The notes below the pieces were generated by a model. The model was not told the origin of the DNA. It was given only the letters and a program-made list of their open reading frames with translations, and ran no database searches. Below are positions 8,534-17,984 of a stretch of 64,000 nt of DNA, piece after piece. The first letter of the stretch is position 1, and every line of letters begins with the position of its first letter. The position numbers and the translations under genes were made by a program. Origin of the DNA: Mesorhizobium sp. (GTDB lineage Bacteria; Pseudomonadota; Alphaproteobacteria; Rhizobiales; Rhizobiaceae); NCBI RefSeq assembly GCF_017306545.1, contig NZ_JAFKID010000016.1, forward strand, positions 62,001 to 126,000, read 5' to 3'.

Positions 8534-10213
8534 TCAGCTCAGGCCCTCGATGTTGCCGTCGTCATTCAGGAAGATGTTTTCCGACGAAGGTTTGGAGGGA
8601 AGGCCCGGCATGGTCATGATCTCGCCGCAGATGACGACGACGAAGCCGGCGCCGGCGGCGAGACGCACTTCGCGCACCGGCACGGTGTGGCCGGTCGGCG
8701 CGCCGCGCAGGTTCGGGTCGGTCGAGAACGAATACTGCGTCTTGGCCATGCACACCGGCAGGTTGCCGTAGCCGGCCGCTTCCCAGCTATGAAGCTGGTC
8801 GCGCACCGATTTGTCGGCGATCGCCTCCGAGCCCCGGTAGATGCGCTGCACGATGGTGTTCACCTTGTCGAACAGCGGCATCTCGTCGGGGTAGAGCGGC
8901 GCGAACTGCGACGCGCCGGATTCGGCGAGCGCCACGACCTTGTGCGCCAGTTCCTCGATGCCGGCCGAGCCGTGCGCCCAGTGCTTGCACAGGATCGCCT
9001 CGGCGCCGAGCCCCTTCACATATTCCTGCAAGGCCTTGATCTCGGCTTCGGTATCGGAATGGAAGTGGTTGATCGCCACCACCACCGGCACGCCGAACTG
9101 GTGCACGTTCTCGATGTGGCGGCCGAGGTTCGGGCAGCCCTTCTTCACCGCCTCGACGTTTTCCGGGCCGAGGTCTTCCTTCTTGACGCCGCCGTTCATC
9201 TTCATGGCGCGCACGGTGGCGACGATGACGGCCGCAGCCGGCTTCAGGCCCGCCTTGCGGCACTTGATGTCGAAGAATTTCTCCGCGCCGAGGTCGGCGC
9301 CGAAGCCGGCCTCCGTCACCACGTAGTCGGCGAGCTTGAGCGCGGTGGTGGTGGCCATCACCGAGTTGCAGCCGTGGGCGATGTTGGCGAACGGGCCGCC
9401 ATGCACGAAGGCCGGGTTGTTCTCCAGCGTCTGCACCAGGTTCGGCTGGATGGCGTCCTTCAGCAGCACGGCCATGGCGCGATGGGCCTTGACGTCGCGG
9501 GCGTAGACCGGCGTCTTGTCGCGGCGGTAGGCGATAATGATGTCGCCGAGGCGCTTTTCAAGGTCCTTCAGGTCGCGCGACAGGCACAGGATCGCCATCA
9601 CCTCGGAGGCGACGGTGATGTCGAAGCCGGCCTCGCGCGGATAGCCGTTGGCGACGCCGCCGAGCGAGCAGACGATTTCGCGCAGCGCCCGGTCGTTCAT
9701 GTCCATGACGCGGCGCCACGTCACGCGGCGGGTGTCGATGCCGAGTTCGTTGCCCCAGTAGATGTGGTTGTCGATCAGCGCCGACAGAAGGTTGTGCGCG
9801 GTGGTGATGGCGTGGAAGTCGCCGGTGAAGTGCAGGTTCATGTCGTCCATCGGCACGACCTGCGCATAGCCGCCGCCGGCGGCGCCGCCCTTCATGCCGA
9901 AGTTCGGGCCCAGCGAAGCCTCGCGGATGCAGATGATCGCCTTCTTGCCGATGCGGTTGAGGCCGTCACCGAGGCCGACGGTGGTGGTGGTCTTGCCTTC
10001 GCCTGCGGGCGTCGGGTTGATGGCGGTGACGAGGATCAGCTTGCCGTCCTTGTTCTTCTGCACCGACTTGATGAAGTCGGCCGAGATCTTCGCCTTGTCG
10101 TGGCCGTAGGGCACCATCTGTTCGGTCGGAATGCCGAGCTTGGCGCCGATCTCGAGGATCGGCTTCTTTTTGGCGGCGCGCGCGATTGCGATGTCGGATT
10201 TCACTTCGGCCAT
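8534..10213 (-). CDS. fhs: Formate--tetrahydrofolate ligase
   Basis: Enzyme of 559 residues, the usual family length, that makes 10-formyl-THF from formate, THF and ATP in one-carbon metabolism. The ATP-binding loop [13 protein letters not shown] spans residues 69-80, and the fold is conserved to the end. GGGAG lies 7 bases before the ATG at 10213; the open frame to 10258 has no support. It appears monocistronic, with a terminator beyond its end and DUF2333 upstream. Cytoplasmic homotetramer by family. Confidence 0.95.
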   Translation of the reverse strand: MAEVKSDIAIARAAKKKPILEIGAKLGIPTEQMVPYGHDKAKISADFIKSVQKNKDGKLILVTAINPTPAGEGKTTTTVGLGDGLNRIGKKAIICIREASLGPNFGMKGGAAGGGYAQVVPMDDMNLHFTGDFHAITTAHNLLSALIDNHIYWGNELGIDTRRVTWRRVMDMNDRALREIVCSLGGVANGYPREAGFDITVASEVMAILCLSRDLKDLEKRLGDIIIAYRRDKTPVYARDVKAHRAMAVLLKDAIQPNLVQTLENNPAFVHGGPFANIAHGCNSVMATTTALKLADYVVTEAGFGADLGAEKFFDIKCRKAGLKPAAAVIVATVRAMKMNGGVKKEDLGPENVEAVKKGCPNLGRHIENVHQFGVPVVVAINHFHSDTEAEIKALQEYVKGLGAEAILCKHWAHGSAGIEELAHKVVALAESGASQFAPLYPDEMPLFDKVNTIVQRIYRGSEAIADKSVRDQLHSWEAAGYGNLPVCMAKTQYSFSTDPNLRGAPTGHTVPVREVRLAAGAGFVVVICGEIMTMPGLPSKPSSENIFLNDDGNIEGLS

Positions 10214-10348
10214 GACGGCGCTCCCATTGTTCGTCGTTCGGCGAGGATGGCGACCCACCCTTCAGGCCGCGCATAGAAGCGCGAGCGGACGCGCTTGCGC
10301 AATCTCAAAACAGGCGCGCAATGCGCGAAAAACGACAGGCTTCGTCCG

Positions 10349-11491
10349 CTACCTGTCGAGGATGGACCGCAGCTCGACGATGTTCGAACGCACCTGCAGC
10401 AGGTTGAAGCCCATGGTGGCGAGGTGCGAAGGGAACAACGCGCTCGACTCGTTGCCGTTGGAGATGATCCAGGGCTGGACGTCGAGCGAAGCGCGCAACT
10501 GGCTTTCCATCCGGTCCCACAGGGTCTTCAGGTTGCGTTCGGCGATCACGTTGGCGAAATCGGACTGCGTGGCGGTCAGGATGCCGTAGTAGGCGTAGAG
10601 CTGGCCGTAGGCGAACCAGAAGCGGTCGTCGGCGCGCGGGTCGAACCAGCCGGCGTCGGACGCCTCGATGCGGGCGCGCAATATGTCGGAGGTCGAGCCG
10701 ATGTCGGAGGCGATGCGGTCGAGGAACAGCAACAGGTTGTCGGCGCGCGGGTCGAACGTGGCGCGGCATTGCTCCAGGCTGGTGTTGAAGGCGCGCAGGT
10801 CCGCGATGGCCTCGCGGTAGACGCTGGGCGTCGGGCGGGTCGGGCCGCGCCAGCCGATGTACCAGGCGGTCTCGTCCCAGGCCAGCGCGGTGCGCGCCTT
10901 CTGCAGGTTCTCGTCGATCTGCGAGGTACCGCGTACGCGGCCCAGCGTGTCGACGAGTTCGGTCGTTGTGCGCCGCAGCACCTGGTTGATGCCGAGCTGG
11001 AACGCGGCCTTGTTGTCGAAGAAGGGGGTCCGGCGCCAGTCCAGGCCGAACAGGCCGGCCTTCGACAGCAGCGTGGAGGAAATCCACGCATTCTGGTTGA
11101 CGTTGAAATCGACCAGATCGGCGGCGACGGCCGCGATTGCCGAGGGCTTGCAGCTTGTCGGCTGAGAGGTGGCCGCCTGTCCCTGGACGTTGCTTGCCGG
11201 AGCCGGCTGTACCGGTTCGCCGGCGCCGGTGGCGCCGGCGGCTGCGACCTCGGCGGCCGGATAGTCCGGATTGAAGCCGTTCCACCATTGGGTGATGTAG
11301 AAGAAGCGGGCGTAGAAACCCAGGACGACGAGAATGACGAGGCCGATGACGGCCCTGAGAATCCAGCCGCGCTGCGTGTACCAGCGGCCGGCCCACATGA
11401 AGGGCCACAGGACGATGCCGATGACGAAGCCGATGCCGCGGCCGATCCACTGGAAGATGCGGGTGAAGAAGGTCACGATCGGATCGAGCAT
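10349..11491 (-). CDS. DUF2333 family membrane protein
   Basis: A 380-residue protein with one strong transmembrane helix near residues 44-66. A Pro/Ala/Gln-rich linker (about 78-112) follows, then a mostly helical domain of about 260 residues. I recognise the family as DUF2333, function unknown. GAGGGGG lies just upstream of the ATG. It is the last gene of the leftward cluster 17822-10349 and starts 18 bases after the stop of the 432-aa gene, so it is co-transcribed. By topology the C-terminal domain would be periplasmic with a cytoplasmic N-terminus of about 40 residues. A membrane anchor for the AAA+ machine upstream is a reasonable guess, not shown. Confidence 0.8.
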   Translation of the reverse strand: MLDPIVTFFTRIFQWIGRGIGFVIGIVLWPFMWAGRWYTQRGWILRAVIGLVILVVLGFYARFFYITQWWNGFNPDYPAAEVAAAGATGAGEPVQPAPASNVQGQAATSQPTSCKPSAIAAVAADLVDFNVNQNAWISSTLLSKAGLFGLDWRRTPFFDNKAAFQLGINQVLRRTTTELVDTLGRVRGTSQIDENLQKARTALAWDETAWYIGWRGPTRPTPSVYREAIADLRAFNTSLEQCRATFDPRADNLLLFLDRIASDIGSTSDILRARIEASDAGWFDPRADDRFWFAYGQLYAYYGILTATQSDFANVIAERNLKTLWDRMESQLRASLDVQPWIISNGNESSALFPSHLATMGFNLLQVRSNIVELRSILDR

Positions 11492-11509
11492 GGCATCCCC
11501 CTCGTCAGG

Positions 11510-12808
11510 TCAGTCGGTCAGGCCGTAGAGGCGGGCGCGGAAACCAGCCTTGTCCTTGAGATATGTGGTTTTCAGCACGTCCACAACATGCGAGCGCCAG
11601 GCTTGCAAAAAACCTTCGTAGTCGTGGTAGAAGCCCTGCTTGTTGAAGATGTAGCGGGAGACGAAATCGGCGGGCACGAAATCGGAGATCAGCCGGTTGG
11701 TCAGCCAGGCGTCGGGATGGTCGGGCCGGGCGCGCACCACCAGGAAGCGCTGTTGCGGGGCGATGTCCTCGATCCGCAACTGGCCGAGCTGGTTGATCTC
11801 GCGCTTGGCGGCGTTGAGGAACGGAAAGTTGCCATCTTTCGCAATGAGTTCGGCGTGGCCGTGAATCCAGGTCTGCAACCAGACCTTGTCGACTTCCGAC
11901 AGGTTGCGGTCGGGCTCCGCATCGCGGATCAGGCCGCGCACGATCATCTCGGCGCGATGTTCGAGATAGCCCGACTGCTCGATCCATGAGGCGCGCGGCA
12001 GCTCGATGCGGCCGGTCGAGGCGAGGAACTGAAACACGGCGTCGGCGTCGCGGATCGACAGGTAGCTGACCTGCCAGGGGCGCGAGCGGCGAAAGCCGGG
12101 TGCCGCGGGATCGGAAATCACCGTCGTCACGTCCGGGTCGATGAAGACGTAGAGGCCGCCGAAATGCGACGTCCAATAGGCGTTGTGGCGGAAGATGACC
12201 TGGTCCGGCACCAGCGCGTTCTCGCGGATGTCGCCGCAGACCTTGGCAAGGTCCACCATGCGCTTCAGCATGGCGTCGTCGCGCCACGCGTTCGGCTCCT
12301 GCTTCAGCCGATCGACCATCTTGCCGAGTTCGGCCGCCTTGCCGAGAACGTCCTCGGCCGACAGCACCTTGAACTCGACCTGGTTGATAGAGAGCAGGTC
12401 CTCGATATCCTCGACCTTGGAGACGCTGTCCTCGATCTCGCCGTAGATGACATCCTTGATGGTCAGCGCGTCGATGGCGCGCTGGTTCTTCGTCATGAAC
12501 TCGAACATCAGCCGCGAGGTGTTGGAAAAGGCGGTGTGCACCACCGGCAGGCTGATCTGCGCGGGCGTCAGGATGATGAAGCGGCGGTTGACCTCGTTGG
12601 GGTCGAGATAGTCGGCGCCGCATTCCTCGGCGATCTCGGGCGAGAAGCCGGTGCGGTCGATCTGGAAGGATTTGAGCTTCGTCGGCTTCAGGCCGAAGGC
12701 GGTCATCGCCTTGTTGTAGCGCTCGATCAGATGCGGTTCGTCCACCGTCAGAAGGCGGCCGAAGATGAGGTCGTTGTCGCGCAGCAGGGGGAATTTGGAG
12801 GCGGGCAT
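11510..12808 (-). CDS. Conserved protein of the AAA+/DUF2333 cluster (432 aa)
   Basis: Soluble protein of 432 residues with no signal peptide and no membrane helix. The ATG at 12808 is preceded in frame by a TTG. It shows no motif I can assign with confidence; it may belong to DUF6638 (from memory, unverified). Mixed alpha/beta sequence is rich in Asp, Arg and aromatic residues, with a conserved-looking WIEQSGYLEHRAEM stretch. It lies between a CTCTCCCCGT-type palindrome and DUF2333, in the same direction as the AAA+ ATPase gene. Function unknown; probably a partner of the ATPase. Confidence 0.75.
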   Translation of the reverse strand: MPASKFPLLRDNDLIFGRLLTVDEPHLIERYNKAMTAFGLKPTKLKSFQIDRTGFSPEIAEECGADYLDPNEVNRRFIILTPAQISLPVVHTAFSNTSRLMFEFMTKNQRAIDALTIKDVIYGEIEDSVSKVEDIEDLLSINQVEFKVLSAEDVLGKAAELGKMVDRLKQEPNAWRDDAMLKRMVDLAKVCGDIRENALVPDQVIFRHNAYWTSHFGGLYVFIDPDVTTVISDPAAPGFRRSRPWQVSYLSIRDADAVFQFLASTGRIELPRASWIEQSGYLEHRAEMIVRGLIRDAEPDRNLSEVDKVWLQTWIHGHAELIAKDGNFPFLNAAKREINQLGQLRIEDIAPQQRFLVVRARPDHPDAWLTNRLISDFVPADFVSRYIFNKQGFYHDYEGFLQAWRSHVVDVLKTTYLKDKAGFRARLYGLTD

Positions 12809-12817
12809 CAAGATTGT

Positions 12818-12920
12818 CCCTCACCCTTACCCTCTCCCCGTGAAGAAAGGGGAGAGGGAGGCACTAACGCCCGCGATCCCCTCTCCCCGTTCTTCACGGG
12901 GAGAGGGTAAGGGTGAGGGG
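12818..12920. repeat. CTCTCCCCGT-type palindrome pair
   Basis: CCCTCACCCTTACCCTCTCC runs rightward and its inverse GGAGAGGGTAAGGGTGAGGGG leftward. The internal hairpins are CTCTCCCCGTgaagaaagGGGAGAGGG and CTCTCCCCGTtcttcACGGGGAGAG. It sits between two genes of the same strand. Confidence 0.9.
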
Positions 12921-12932
12921 CATTGCTGCGGA

Positions 12933-13346
12933 TCAAGACATAGTCTCCCAATAGGTAGACGACGTGACGAAACGCAGGTCCGGCGCTTCAACGGGACCGA
13001 GACGTCGCTCCAGTGCGGCGATGATTGTATCGATGACTGCTTCGCGATCTGTCAGCGCATCGACGTTCCAGAACCGTAGGACCGACCATCCTTGCGAAAC
13101 CATGAAATCATCCCTGCGTCGGTCGTACTTGCTTTCGGCGTGCTGGCTACCATCGAGTTCGATGATCAGTTGGTTTTCGCGGGAGGCAAAATCCGCAAAA
13201 TACGGACCGATCGGAAATTGCCGGGTGAATTTTGCGCGACAGACCTGCCGGTTCTTCAAATCAGACCATAGGGCGCGCTCCGCGTCATTGTCAGCCTTGC
13301 GTAGAGAGCGAGCGCGTTCGGTTCGAGCTTGTTGGGGTCCGCGCAT
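12933..13346 (-). CDS. DUF559 (Vsr-like) endonuclease-domain protein
   Basis: A 137-residue protein with the DUF559 fold, related to Vsr and the PD-(D/E)XK nucleases. Visible motifs are FADFASRENQLIIELDGSQH, with the acidic residues and Gln-His of the presumed active site, then YDRRRDDFMVSQGWSVLRFWN. The start at 13346 (MRGPQQ) is chosen because the frame further upstream reads through a palindromic repeat. It is bracketed on both sides by CTCTCCCCGT-type repeats and breaks the spacing of the surrounding cluster, which suggests insertion. The role of this family is unknown; homing or DNA repair are possibilities. Confidence 0.82.
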   Translation of the reverse strand: MRGPQQARTERARSLRKADNDAERALWSDLKNRQVCRAKFTRQFPIGPYFADFASRENQLIIELDGSQHAESKYDRRRDDFMVSQGWSVLRFWNVDALTDREAVIDTIIAALERRLGPVEAPDLRFVTSSTYWETMS

Positions 13347-13353
13347 GAAACCG

Positions 13354-13400
13354 CCCCTCACCCTTACCCTCTCCCCGTGAAGGACGGGGAGAGGGGGTCG
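13354..13400. repeat. CTCTCCCCGT-type palindrome, half element
   Basis: CCCCTCACCCTTACCCTCTC followed by CCGTGAAGGACGGGGAGAGGG, the same hairpin as at 12818-12860. It lies just upstream of the DUF559 start. Confidence 0.88.
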
Positions 13401-13454
13401 CCAACGTTGGAGCATCTCTCTCCCGGCTTGCTGGGTGATGGGCAATCTACAATC

Positions 13455-15368
13455 TCACGCATCCCACAGTCCCTTCTTCTTCAATTCCTCCATCTCGCGT
13501 GCCGCGCGCTCCCGCAATCTCGCGTCGCGCAGCAGTTTCTCCACCGCCGCGTCGTCGGAGCGGTCGGAGTAGCGGAACTCGGAATCGGCGTAGCGGTTGA
13601 TCTCCTGCATGACCATGTCCATGTCGAACGGCCCGCGCAGCTCCTCGATCATCGCGCGCTTATCGTCGTAAGATTTGTGCATGAAGGTTTCGGGCTTCTC
13701 GAACCAGTCGTCCGGCAGTTCGATGTCCATCGCCCGCATCTTGATGGCGTCGGTGACGTTCTTGATGGCGCGGCCGGTGAAACGCGGCTCGGCTTCCTTG
13801 ATGAGATGCAGGTAATTGCCGATGTCGGCCATGGTCTTGGGCTGGCCGACCTCCTTGACGAAACGCTCGTAGACTTTCTTCAGCCCGTCCTCATGCGGCT
13901 TGGCGTAGGAACCGTATTCTTCCGCCACCGCGCGCTGGATCTCCTGCGCGGCATAGAGCTTGTGATCGCCCAGCGGGATTTCGTGATTCTTTCCAGCAAG
14001 CAGGACGAAAATGTCGATGTAGTCGTCGAGCGTCTGCGGGCCGTCGACCAGCCAGCGGGCGCCGGCGCGCTGGCGTAGCGCGTCGTCGACGTTCTCCGGA
14101 TAGTTGGAGAACATGCCGAACGAGCAGTTGCCGCGCACCACCGTCGAAGCGCCGGCGAAGGCGTCCATCAGGACGCCGGTGATTTCCTGCTGTCCGGCCG
14201 AGGCGCGGTCGTCGGAACGCTTGGCGGCCACCTGGTCGATGTCGTCGATGGTGCCGAAGCCGATGGCGCGGGGGTTCAGCACGTCGTCGATGAACTGGCG
14301 GCAGTTCTGGCCGGACTTGCCCTGATAGGACGAAATCTGGTCGACGCCGAAATTCTCGTAGACGAAGGGGTAGCCGGCGACCTTGCAGTAATTGTCGAGC
14401 AGGCCGGCGATCATCTGGATCAGCGTCGTCTTGCCGGTGCCGGGCGCGCCGTCGCCGATGAAGGTGAACAGGAAGCCGCCCAGTTCCACGAACGGGTTCA
14501 TCTGCCGGTCGAAGTCGTAGGCCATCAGCATCTTGGCGAGCTTGACCGACTGGTACTTGGCGATGTGGTTGCCGACGACCTCTTCCGGCTTCTTGAAGGT
14601 CATCACCAGCGGCTTGGATTTCTTGCCCGGCGCGACGTCGAAGCCGTCGAGGGTGAAATCGTCGGCGTCGATGCGGATATGGGTGTTTTCGAAGGCGCCG
14701 AGCGTGCCGTCGAAGCGCGCCTTGCGCTGGAGCAGGCCGTCGATGGCCGTGCGGGCCAAGGCGCGTGCGCGTGTGAGAAGGTCGGCGTCGTCCTTGGCGC
14801 CGGCAATGGCATTGTCCAGTCCCGCGATCAGCGCCTTCACCGCATCCTGCGGCGTGTCGAACAGGAAGTCCGGTTCGGGTGTGTCGTTCGGCGCCTCGCC
14901 GTCGGTGTCGATCAACTGGAACAGATAGGCGGCGAGCGCGAAGGCGGCGATGTAGCCGGAGGCGGTGAGCAGTTTCTTGAAGGCGGCCGCCTCGTCGCCC
15001 TGCAAGGGGGCACGGGCATTCCGGGCTTGCAGGCTTTCGAGGTCGGTACCTTCGGCGAAGGTGTCGGCGACCGCAAGGGCGATCTGGATGCCGCGGCGGG
15101 CACGGTAGAGCAGGGTGTGCTGCGGGATGGTCAAAAGCTGGTCGTCCGGGTGAACGGCCTGCACGGTCTTGGAAAGCTCGACCTCGCGCGTGCGGCGTAC
15201 CGAGCCGACCGATACCGTCGAGACGAAGCGGCGGTTGGTGCCGGCGAGCGCGGTGCCGGATTCGCGCGACGGGTCCTCGAGCACGACGACGCGGGTGACG
15301 AAGCTCTGCGCCGTGGCGCGATGCTTTTCGATCGCCGCTTCGGGAATGGTGGTCAGGCCGGTATCCAT
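13455..15368 (-). CDS. AAA+ ATPase of uncharacterised five-gene cluster
   Basis: A 637-residue protein. Residues 1-250 are a helical and mixed domain with no assignable motif. The AAA+ core then follows: Walker A GDGAPGTGKT (305-314), a Walker B variant GFGTIDDIDQ (about 369-378, Asp-Asp instead of Asp-Glu), sensor-1 Asn422 in FSNYPENVDD, and arginine-finger candidates in LRQRAGAR (432-438). The C-terminal 150 residues are helical and highly charged, ending EMEELKKKGLWDA. GGAGGG precedes the ATG. The next gene upstream ends 19 bases away. It is likely a remodelling ATPase acting on the cluster's coiled-coil and membrane proteins; family role unknown. Confidence 0.85.
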   Translation of the reverse strand: MDTGLTTIPEAAIEKHRATAQSFVTRVVVLEDPSRESGTALAGTNRRFVSTVSVGSVRRTREVELSKTVQAVHPDDQLLTIPQHTLLYRARRGIQIALAVADTFAEGTDLESLQARNARAPLQGDEAAAFKKLLTASGYIAAFALAAYLFQLIDTDGEAPNDTPEPDFLFDTPQDAVKALIAGLDNAIAGAKDDADLLTRARALARTAIDGLLQRKARFDGTLGAFENTHIRIDADDFTLDGFDVAPGKKSKPLVMTFKKPEEVVGNHIAKYQSVKLAKMLMAYDFDRQMNPFVELGGFLFTFIGDGAPGTGKTTLIQMIAGLLDNYCKVAGYPFVYENFGVDQISSYQGKSGQNCRQFIDDVLNPRAIGFGTIDDIDQVAAKRSDDRASAGQQEITGVLMDAFAGASTVVRGNCSFGMFSNYPENVDDALRQRAGARWLVDGPQTLDDYIDIFVLLAGKNHEIPLGDHKLYAAQEIQRAVAEEYGSYAKPHEDGLKKVYERFVKEVGQPKTMADIGNYLHLIKEAEPRFTGRAIKNVTDAIKMRAMDIELPDDWFEKPETFMHKSYDDKRAMIEELRGPFDMDMVMQEINRYADSEFRYSDRSDDAAVEKLLRDARLRERAAREMEELKKKGLWDA

Positions 15369-15387
15369 TCAATCCCTCCGCTCGGGC

Positions 15388-16533
15388 TTAAACATCGCTG
15401 ATCACCTGTCCGTTCGACAGGATGTGCACCTTGTAGCCCGCAAATGTCTTTTGCGCCTCGCCGGCGGCGTAGAGCGCCTGATAGGCTTCGTGCGGCACCA
15501 GCGCGTGGTTCTCGTAAGCAGACACGCCCTGGCGAGTGGCCTCAAGGTCGGCTGTATCGATGAAGAACTCCTCCTGCGCCGGCTGGCTCGACCACAGGCC
15601 CTTGCGGCCCGGCGTCTCGCCCTTGGAATAGACCTCCTGGATGGTCCAGGTCAGCAGCCAGGCGTTTTCCGGCTTGCGCACCTTGGACAGTACCTCCTGC
15701 ACGGTCGAATTGTTTTCGGTGATGCCGGCCGAATAGAACGGCCCCAGCACGACGCGGCGCAACTGCTTGGGATGCAGGTCGGGGAAATCCTTGTCGAGGT
15801 TCATCGCGATCGTCAGCGGCGACAGCGAATAAGCCGAATTCTTCTCGGTGTAATCGTCGAAGCGGTGGGCGAGATCGGGATTGAGCAGGCCGTCGACGGG
15901 CAGGGGAATGTCGACCTTGTCGTTCAGCTTGCCGTCCCTGGTGACGAGCTGGTCGACCATCGCCTCGGACGAGTCCTCCACCGTCACCATGTAGACCAGC
16001 GGCAGGTTGGCGCTGCCGTCGAACGTCGCCCAGTGGACGAGATAGTAGGGGCGACCGGTTTTGGGATTGACCGAGACCTTGGCCGTCTGCGCCAGCGTGA
16101 AGGGGCCGAAGGTCTGCTTGCTCTTGACGTCTTCCAGATAGAGCCGCTCGGCCATCGATTTCTGCAAGGCGGCCGGGAATTCCTTGTGGCGCAGGATGAA
16201 GTCGGCCATCTCGGCGCGCAGTTCGTCGGGCAGGGGAATGCCGGCGAGGCGCTGGTCGGCGGAGCGGCGGTCGTTCTCCAGTTCCAGGACGGTCTGGAAG
16301 ACGGGATAGCCGCTTTCGGCGCGCGAGATGCGGAACGTGTCCTGAAAACCCAGCCGGTTGCGCCAGCAGGCGAAGGACTTGTCCAGCCGGGCGATGTATT
16401 CGGCGACGATTTTCGCCACGATGCCATGTCGGTAGAGCGGCGAGCGGTCGTCGCGCATGAATATCTCGAGGCCGGACAGCGCCGCCGTGATGGCGGCGAA
16501 GTAGCGCTCGGCGGGATCGTCGGCGGGGGTCAT
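15388..16533 (-). CDS. Conserved protein of the AAA+/DUF2333 cluster (381 aa)
   Basis: Soluble protein of 381 residues without signal peptide or membrane segment. I recognise no domain. The N-terminal 100 residues look helical. From about 140 the sequence turns to beta strands with many aromatic and acidic residues (PYYLVHWATFDGS, LPLVYMVTVEDSS). The ATG at 16533 has only a weak ribosome site, GGAAA. It lies 19 bases upstream of the AAA+ ATPase start and is surely co-transcribed with it. Probably a substrate or adaptor of the ATPase (inference from order only). Confidence 0.75.
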   Translation of the reverse strand: MTPADDPAERYFAAITAALSGLEIFMRDDRSPLYRHGIVAKIVAEYIARLDKSFACWRNRLGFQDTFRISRAESGYPVFQTVLELENDRRSADQRLAGIPLPDELRAEMADFILRHKEFPAALQKSMAERLYLEDVKSKQTFGPFTLAQTAKVSVNPKTGRPYYLVHWATFDGSANLPLVYMVTVEDSSEAMVDQLVTRDGKLNDKVDIPLPVDGLLNPDLAHRFDDYTEKNSAYSLSPLTIAMNLDKDFPDLHPKQLRRVVLGPFYSAGITENNSTVQEVLSKVRKPENAWLLTWTIQEVYSKGETPGRKGLWSSQPAQEEFFIDTADLEATRQGVSAYENHALVPHEAYQALYAAGEAQKTFAGYKVHILSNGQVISDV

Positions 16534-16562
16534 GTGATGTTTTCCACACCGCCCTTGGTGCT

Positions 16563-16680
16563 GCCCCTCATCCGCCTGCCGGCACCTTCTCCCCGTATAG
16601 TGACGGGGAGAAGGGGGATGGCCGCAAAGTTGACGACCCCCTCTCCCCGTTCTTTACGGGGAGAGGGTAAGGGTGAGGGG
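16563..16680. repeat. CTCTCCCCGT-type palindrome pair
   Basis: Outer inverted arms GCCCCTCATCC and GGGTGAGGGG, with two inner hairpins built on CTCCCCGT..ACGGGGAG. It lies between the coiled-coil gene and the 381-aa gene of the same cluster. Confidence 0.88.
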
Positions 16681-16730
16681 CGGGATCGCACGGAGCCCAT
16701 TGATGTCGCCGGCATCACAATCGATACGCT

Positions 16731-17822
16731 CTACGATTGATGCACGTAGTCCGCGGCGTTGTGCTTCCTCAGCACCTCCTCGAAGCGGCGGGCGAAGGCG
16801 TCGTCGGCCAGCTTCTTGCGGCGCTGGATGTCGGCCGACGCCACCATGTTCTTCTCGTGCAGTTCGAGCAGGTCGCCGATGTGCTTCTGCGAGGCGGCGC
16901 CGATGCCGGCCATGGTTTCCTCGGCGGTGGTGTCGACCTTGGAGCCCAGCGTGTTGATCTTGTGCGCCACGTCCTGCTGGGCGGCGGTCTTCAACGAATC
17001 CTCCAGCGCCTTGTAAAGCACGATGCGCTGTTCGGTATCGATGGTGAGCTTGTTGATGAGCGTCGACTGCGCGGCGATCTGGTTGTTGAGCGAATCGACG
17101 AAGGTCTGGAACATCGAGGTGTAGCGTTCCAGCGTCTGGCTCTCGGCCAGAAGTTCCTGCTCCTTGGCCTGCTTCTCGTTGTACTCCGTCGCCATCTTGG
17201 AGCGCTCGCCCTCCAGCTTGGTGCGCTCGGTCTGGCTGGTGGAGGAGGCGATCTTGTTTTCGATGTCGAGCAGCAGTGGGTTCAGTTCCTCGATGCGCTT
17301 CTGTGTCGCCGTCAGGGTCTCGATGGTCGCCTTGCGGCGCTCGATCACCTGGCCGAGGCTGGTCTCGGAGGTCTTGTAGCGCTGGTCGAGGATACCCTTC
17401 TGCGCCTTCAGGATGCCGACGATGGTGTCGGACTTGGACAGAAGCTCCTGCAGGTTGCCGGCCAGCGACATGTTGCGCACGCGGTCGGAGCGCATGCGCT
17501 GTTGGCGCTGCTTGGAGAAGATGCCGATGAACTTTTCCCAGCCGGTGTAGTTCTTCATCGACTCGAATTCGGTGCCGAAGACGTTGGTGGCGTCTTCCAG
17601 CCCGATGATCAGGTCGGCGATGTTGCCTTCCATCACCTTCTGCTGTTTCAGCACGTCCTGGATGCGGGCGTTCTCGATGTCGAAATTGGCGTCGCCGATC
17701 TTCTTGTCGGCCTGGGCGAGCGTGTCGAGCACGGTGCCGGACTGGTCGATCCTGGAGCGCATGTCGTCGACGACCTGCTTGGTTTTCGCAATCTCGGCAT
17801 CGAAATTCTGCAACGTCGCCAT
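16731..17822 (-). CDS. Long coiled-coil protein of the AAA+/DUF2333 cluster
   Basis: A 363-residue, Cys-free, almost wholly helical protein, rich in Gln, Glu, Lys and Thr. Heptad-like stretches run from about residue 110 to 260 (for example RKATIETLTATQKRIEELNP and ERTKLEGERSKMATEYNEKQ). There is no signal peptide or membrane helix. GGAGAGAG lies 4 bases before the ATG at 17822; the frame upstream is not needed. It is the first gene of the leftward cluster. The overall look recalls TelA-like helical proteins, but I cannot align their motifs. It may be a filament or scaffold component handled by the AAA+ protein (inference). Confidence 0.8.
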   Translation of the reverse strand: MATLQNFDAEIAKTKQVVDDMRSRIDQSGTVLDTLAQADKKIGDANFDIENARIQDVLKQQKVMEGNIADLIIGLEDATNVFGTEFESMKNYTGWEKFIGIFSKQRQQRMRSDRVRNMSLAGNLQELLSKSDTIVGILKAQKGILDQRYKTSETSLGQVIERRKATIETLTATQKRIEELNPLLLDIENKIASSTSQTERTKLEGERSKMATEYNEKQAKEQELLAESQTLERYTSMFQTFVDSLNNQIAAQSTLINKLTIDTEQRIVLYKALEDSLKTAAQQDVAHKINTLGSKVDTTAEETMAGIGAASQKHIGDLLELHEKNMVASADIQRRKKLADDAFARRFEEVLRKHNAADYVHQS

Positions 17823-17984
17823 GGTCTCTCTCCGTTGGAACCACACCCCGCGCGCGGCGCGCAAGGCACAACTATAAGTGTCGCTTGGGGGGAAGGAAAG
17901 TCGGAAGGAGGCAGATGCCGCAGGCCGGGCCCGGCGCCGCCGAATGGCGGTCGCCGAAGCGGCCGGGCCTGCGCGAAGCGCCGA

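Noticed and set aside
8510..10276. 588-aa open frame on the plus strand opposite fhs
   Set aside because: It is a GC-rich shadow of the fhs gene, with an Arg/His/Val-rich composition and no motif. The same holds for long opposite-strand frames at 1008-2228, 3456-4724, 16737-18359, 27100-29445 and 42275-43543.
10214..10348. THF riboswitch upstream of fhs
   Set aside because: The 135-base gap has a short GC hairpin only; I could not find the conserved pairing of either THF riboswitch class.
16731..17822. Coiled-coil protein as TelA/toxic-anion resistance protein
   Set aside because: It is helical and of similar length, but I cannot align any TelA motif and no ter genes are near.
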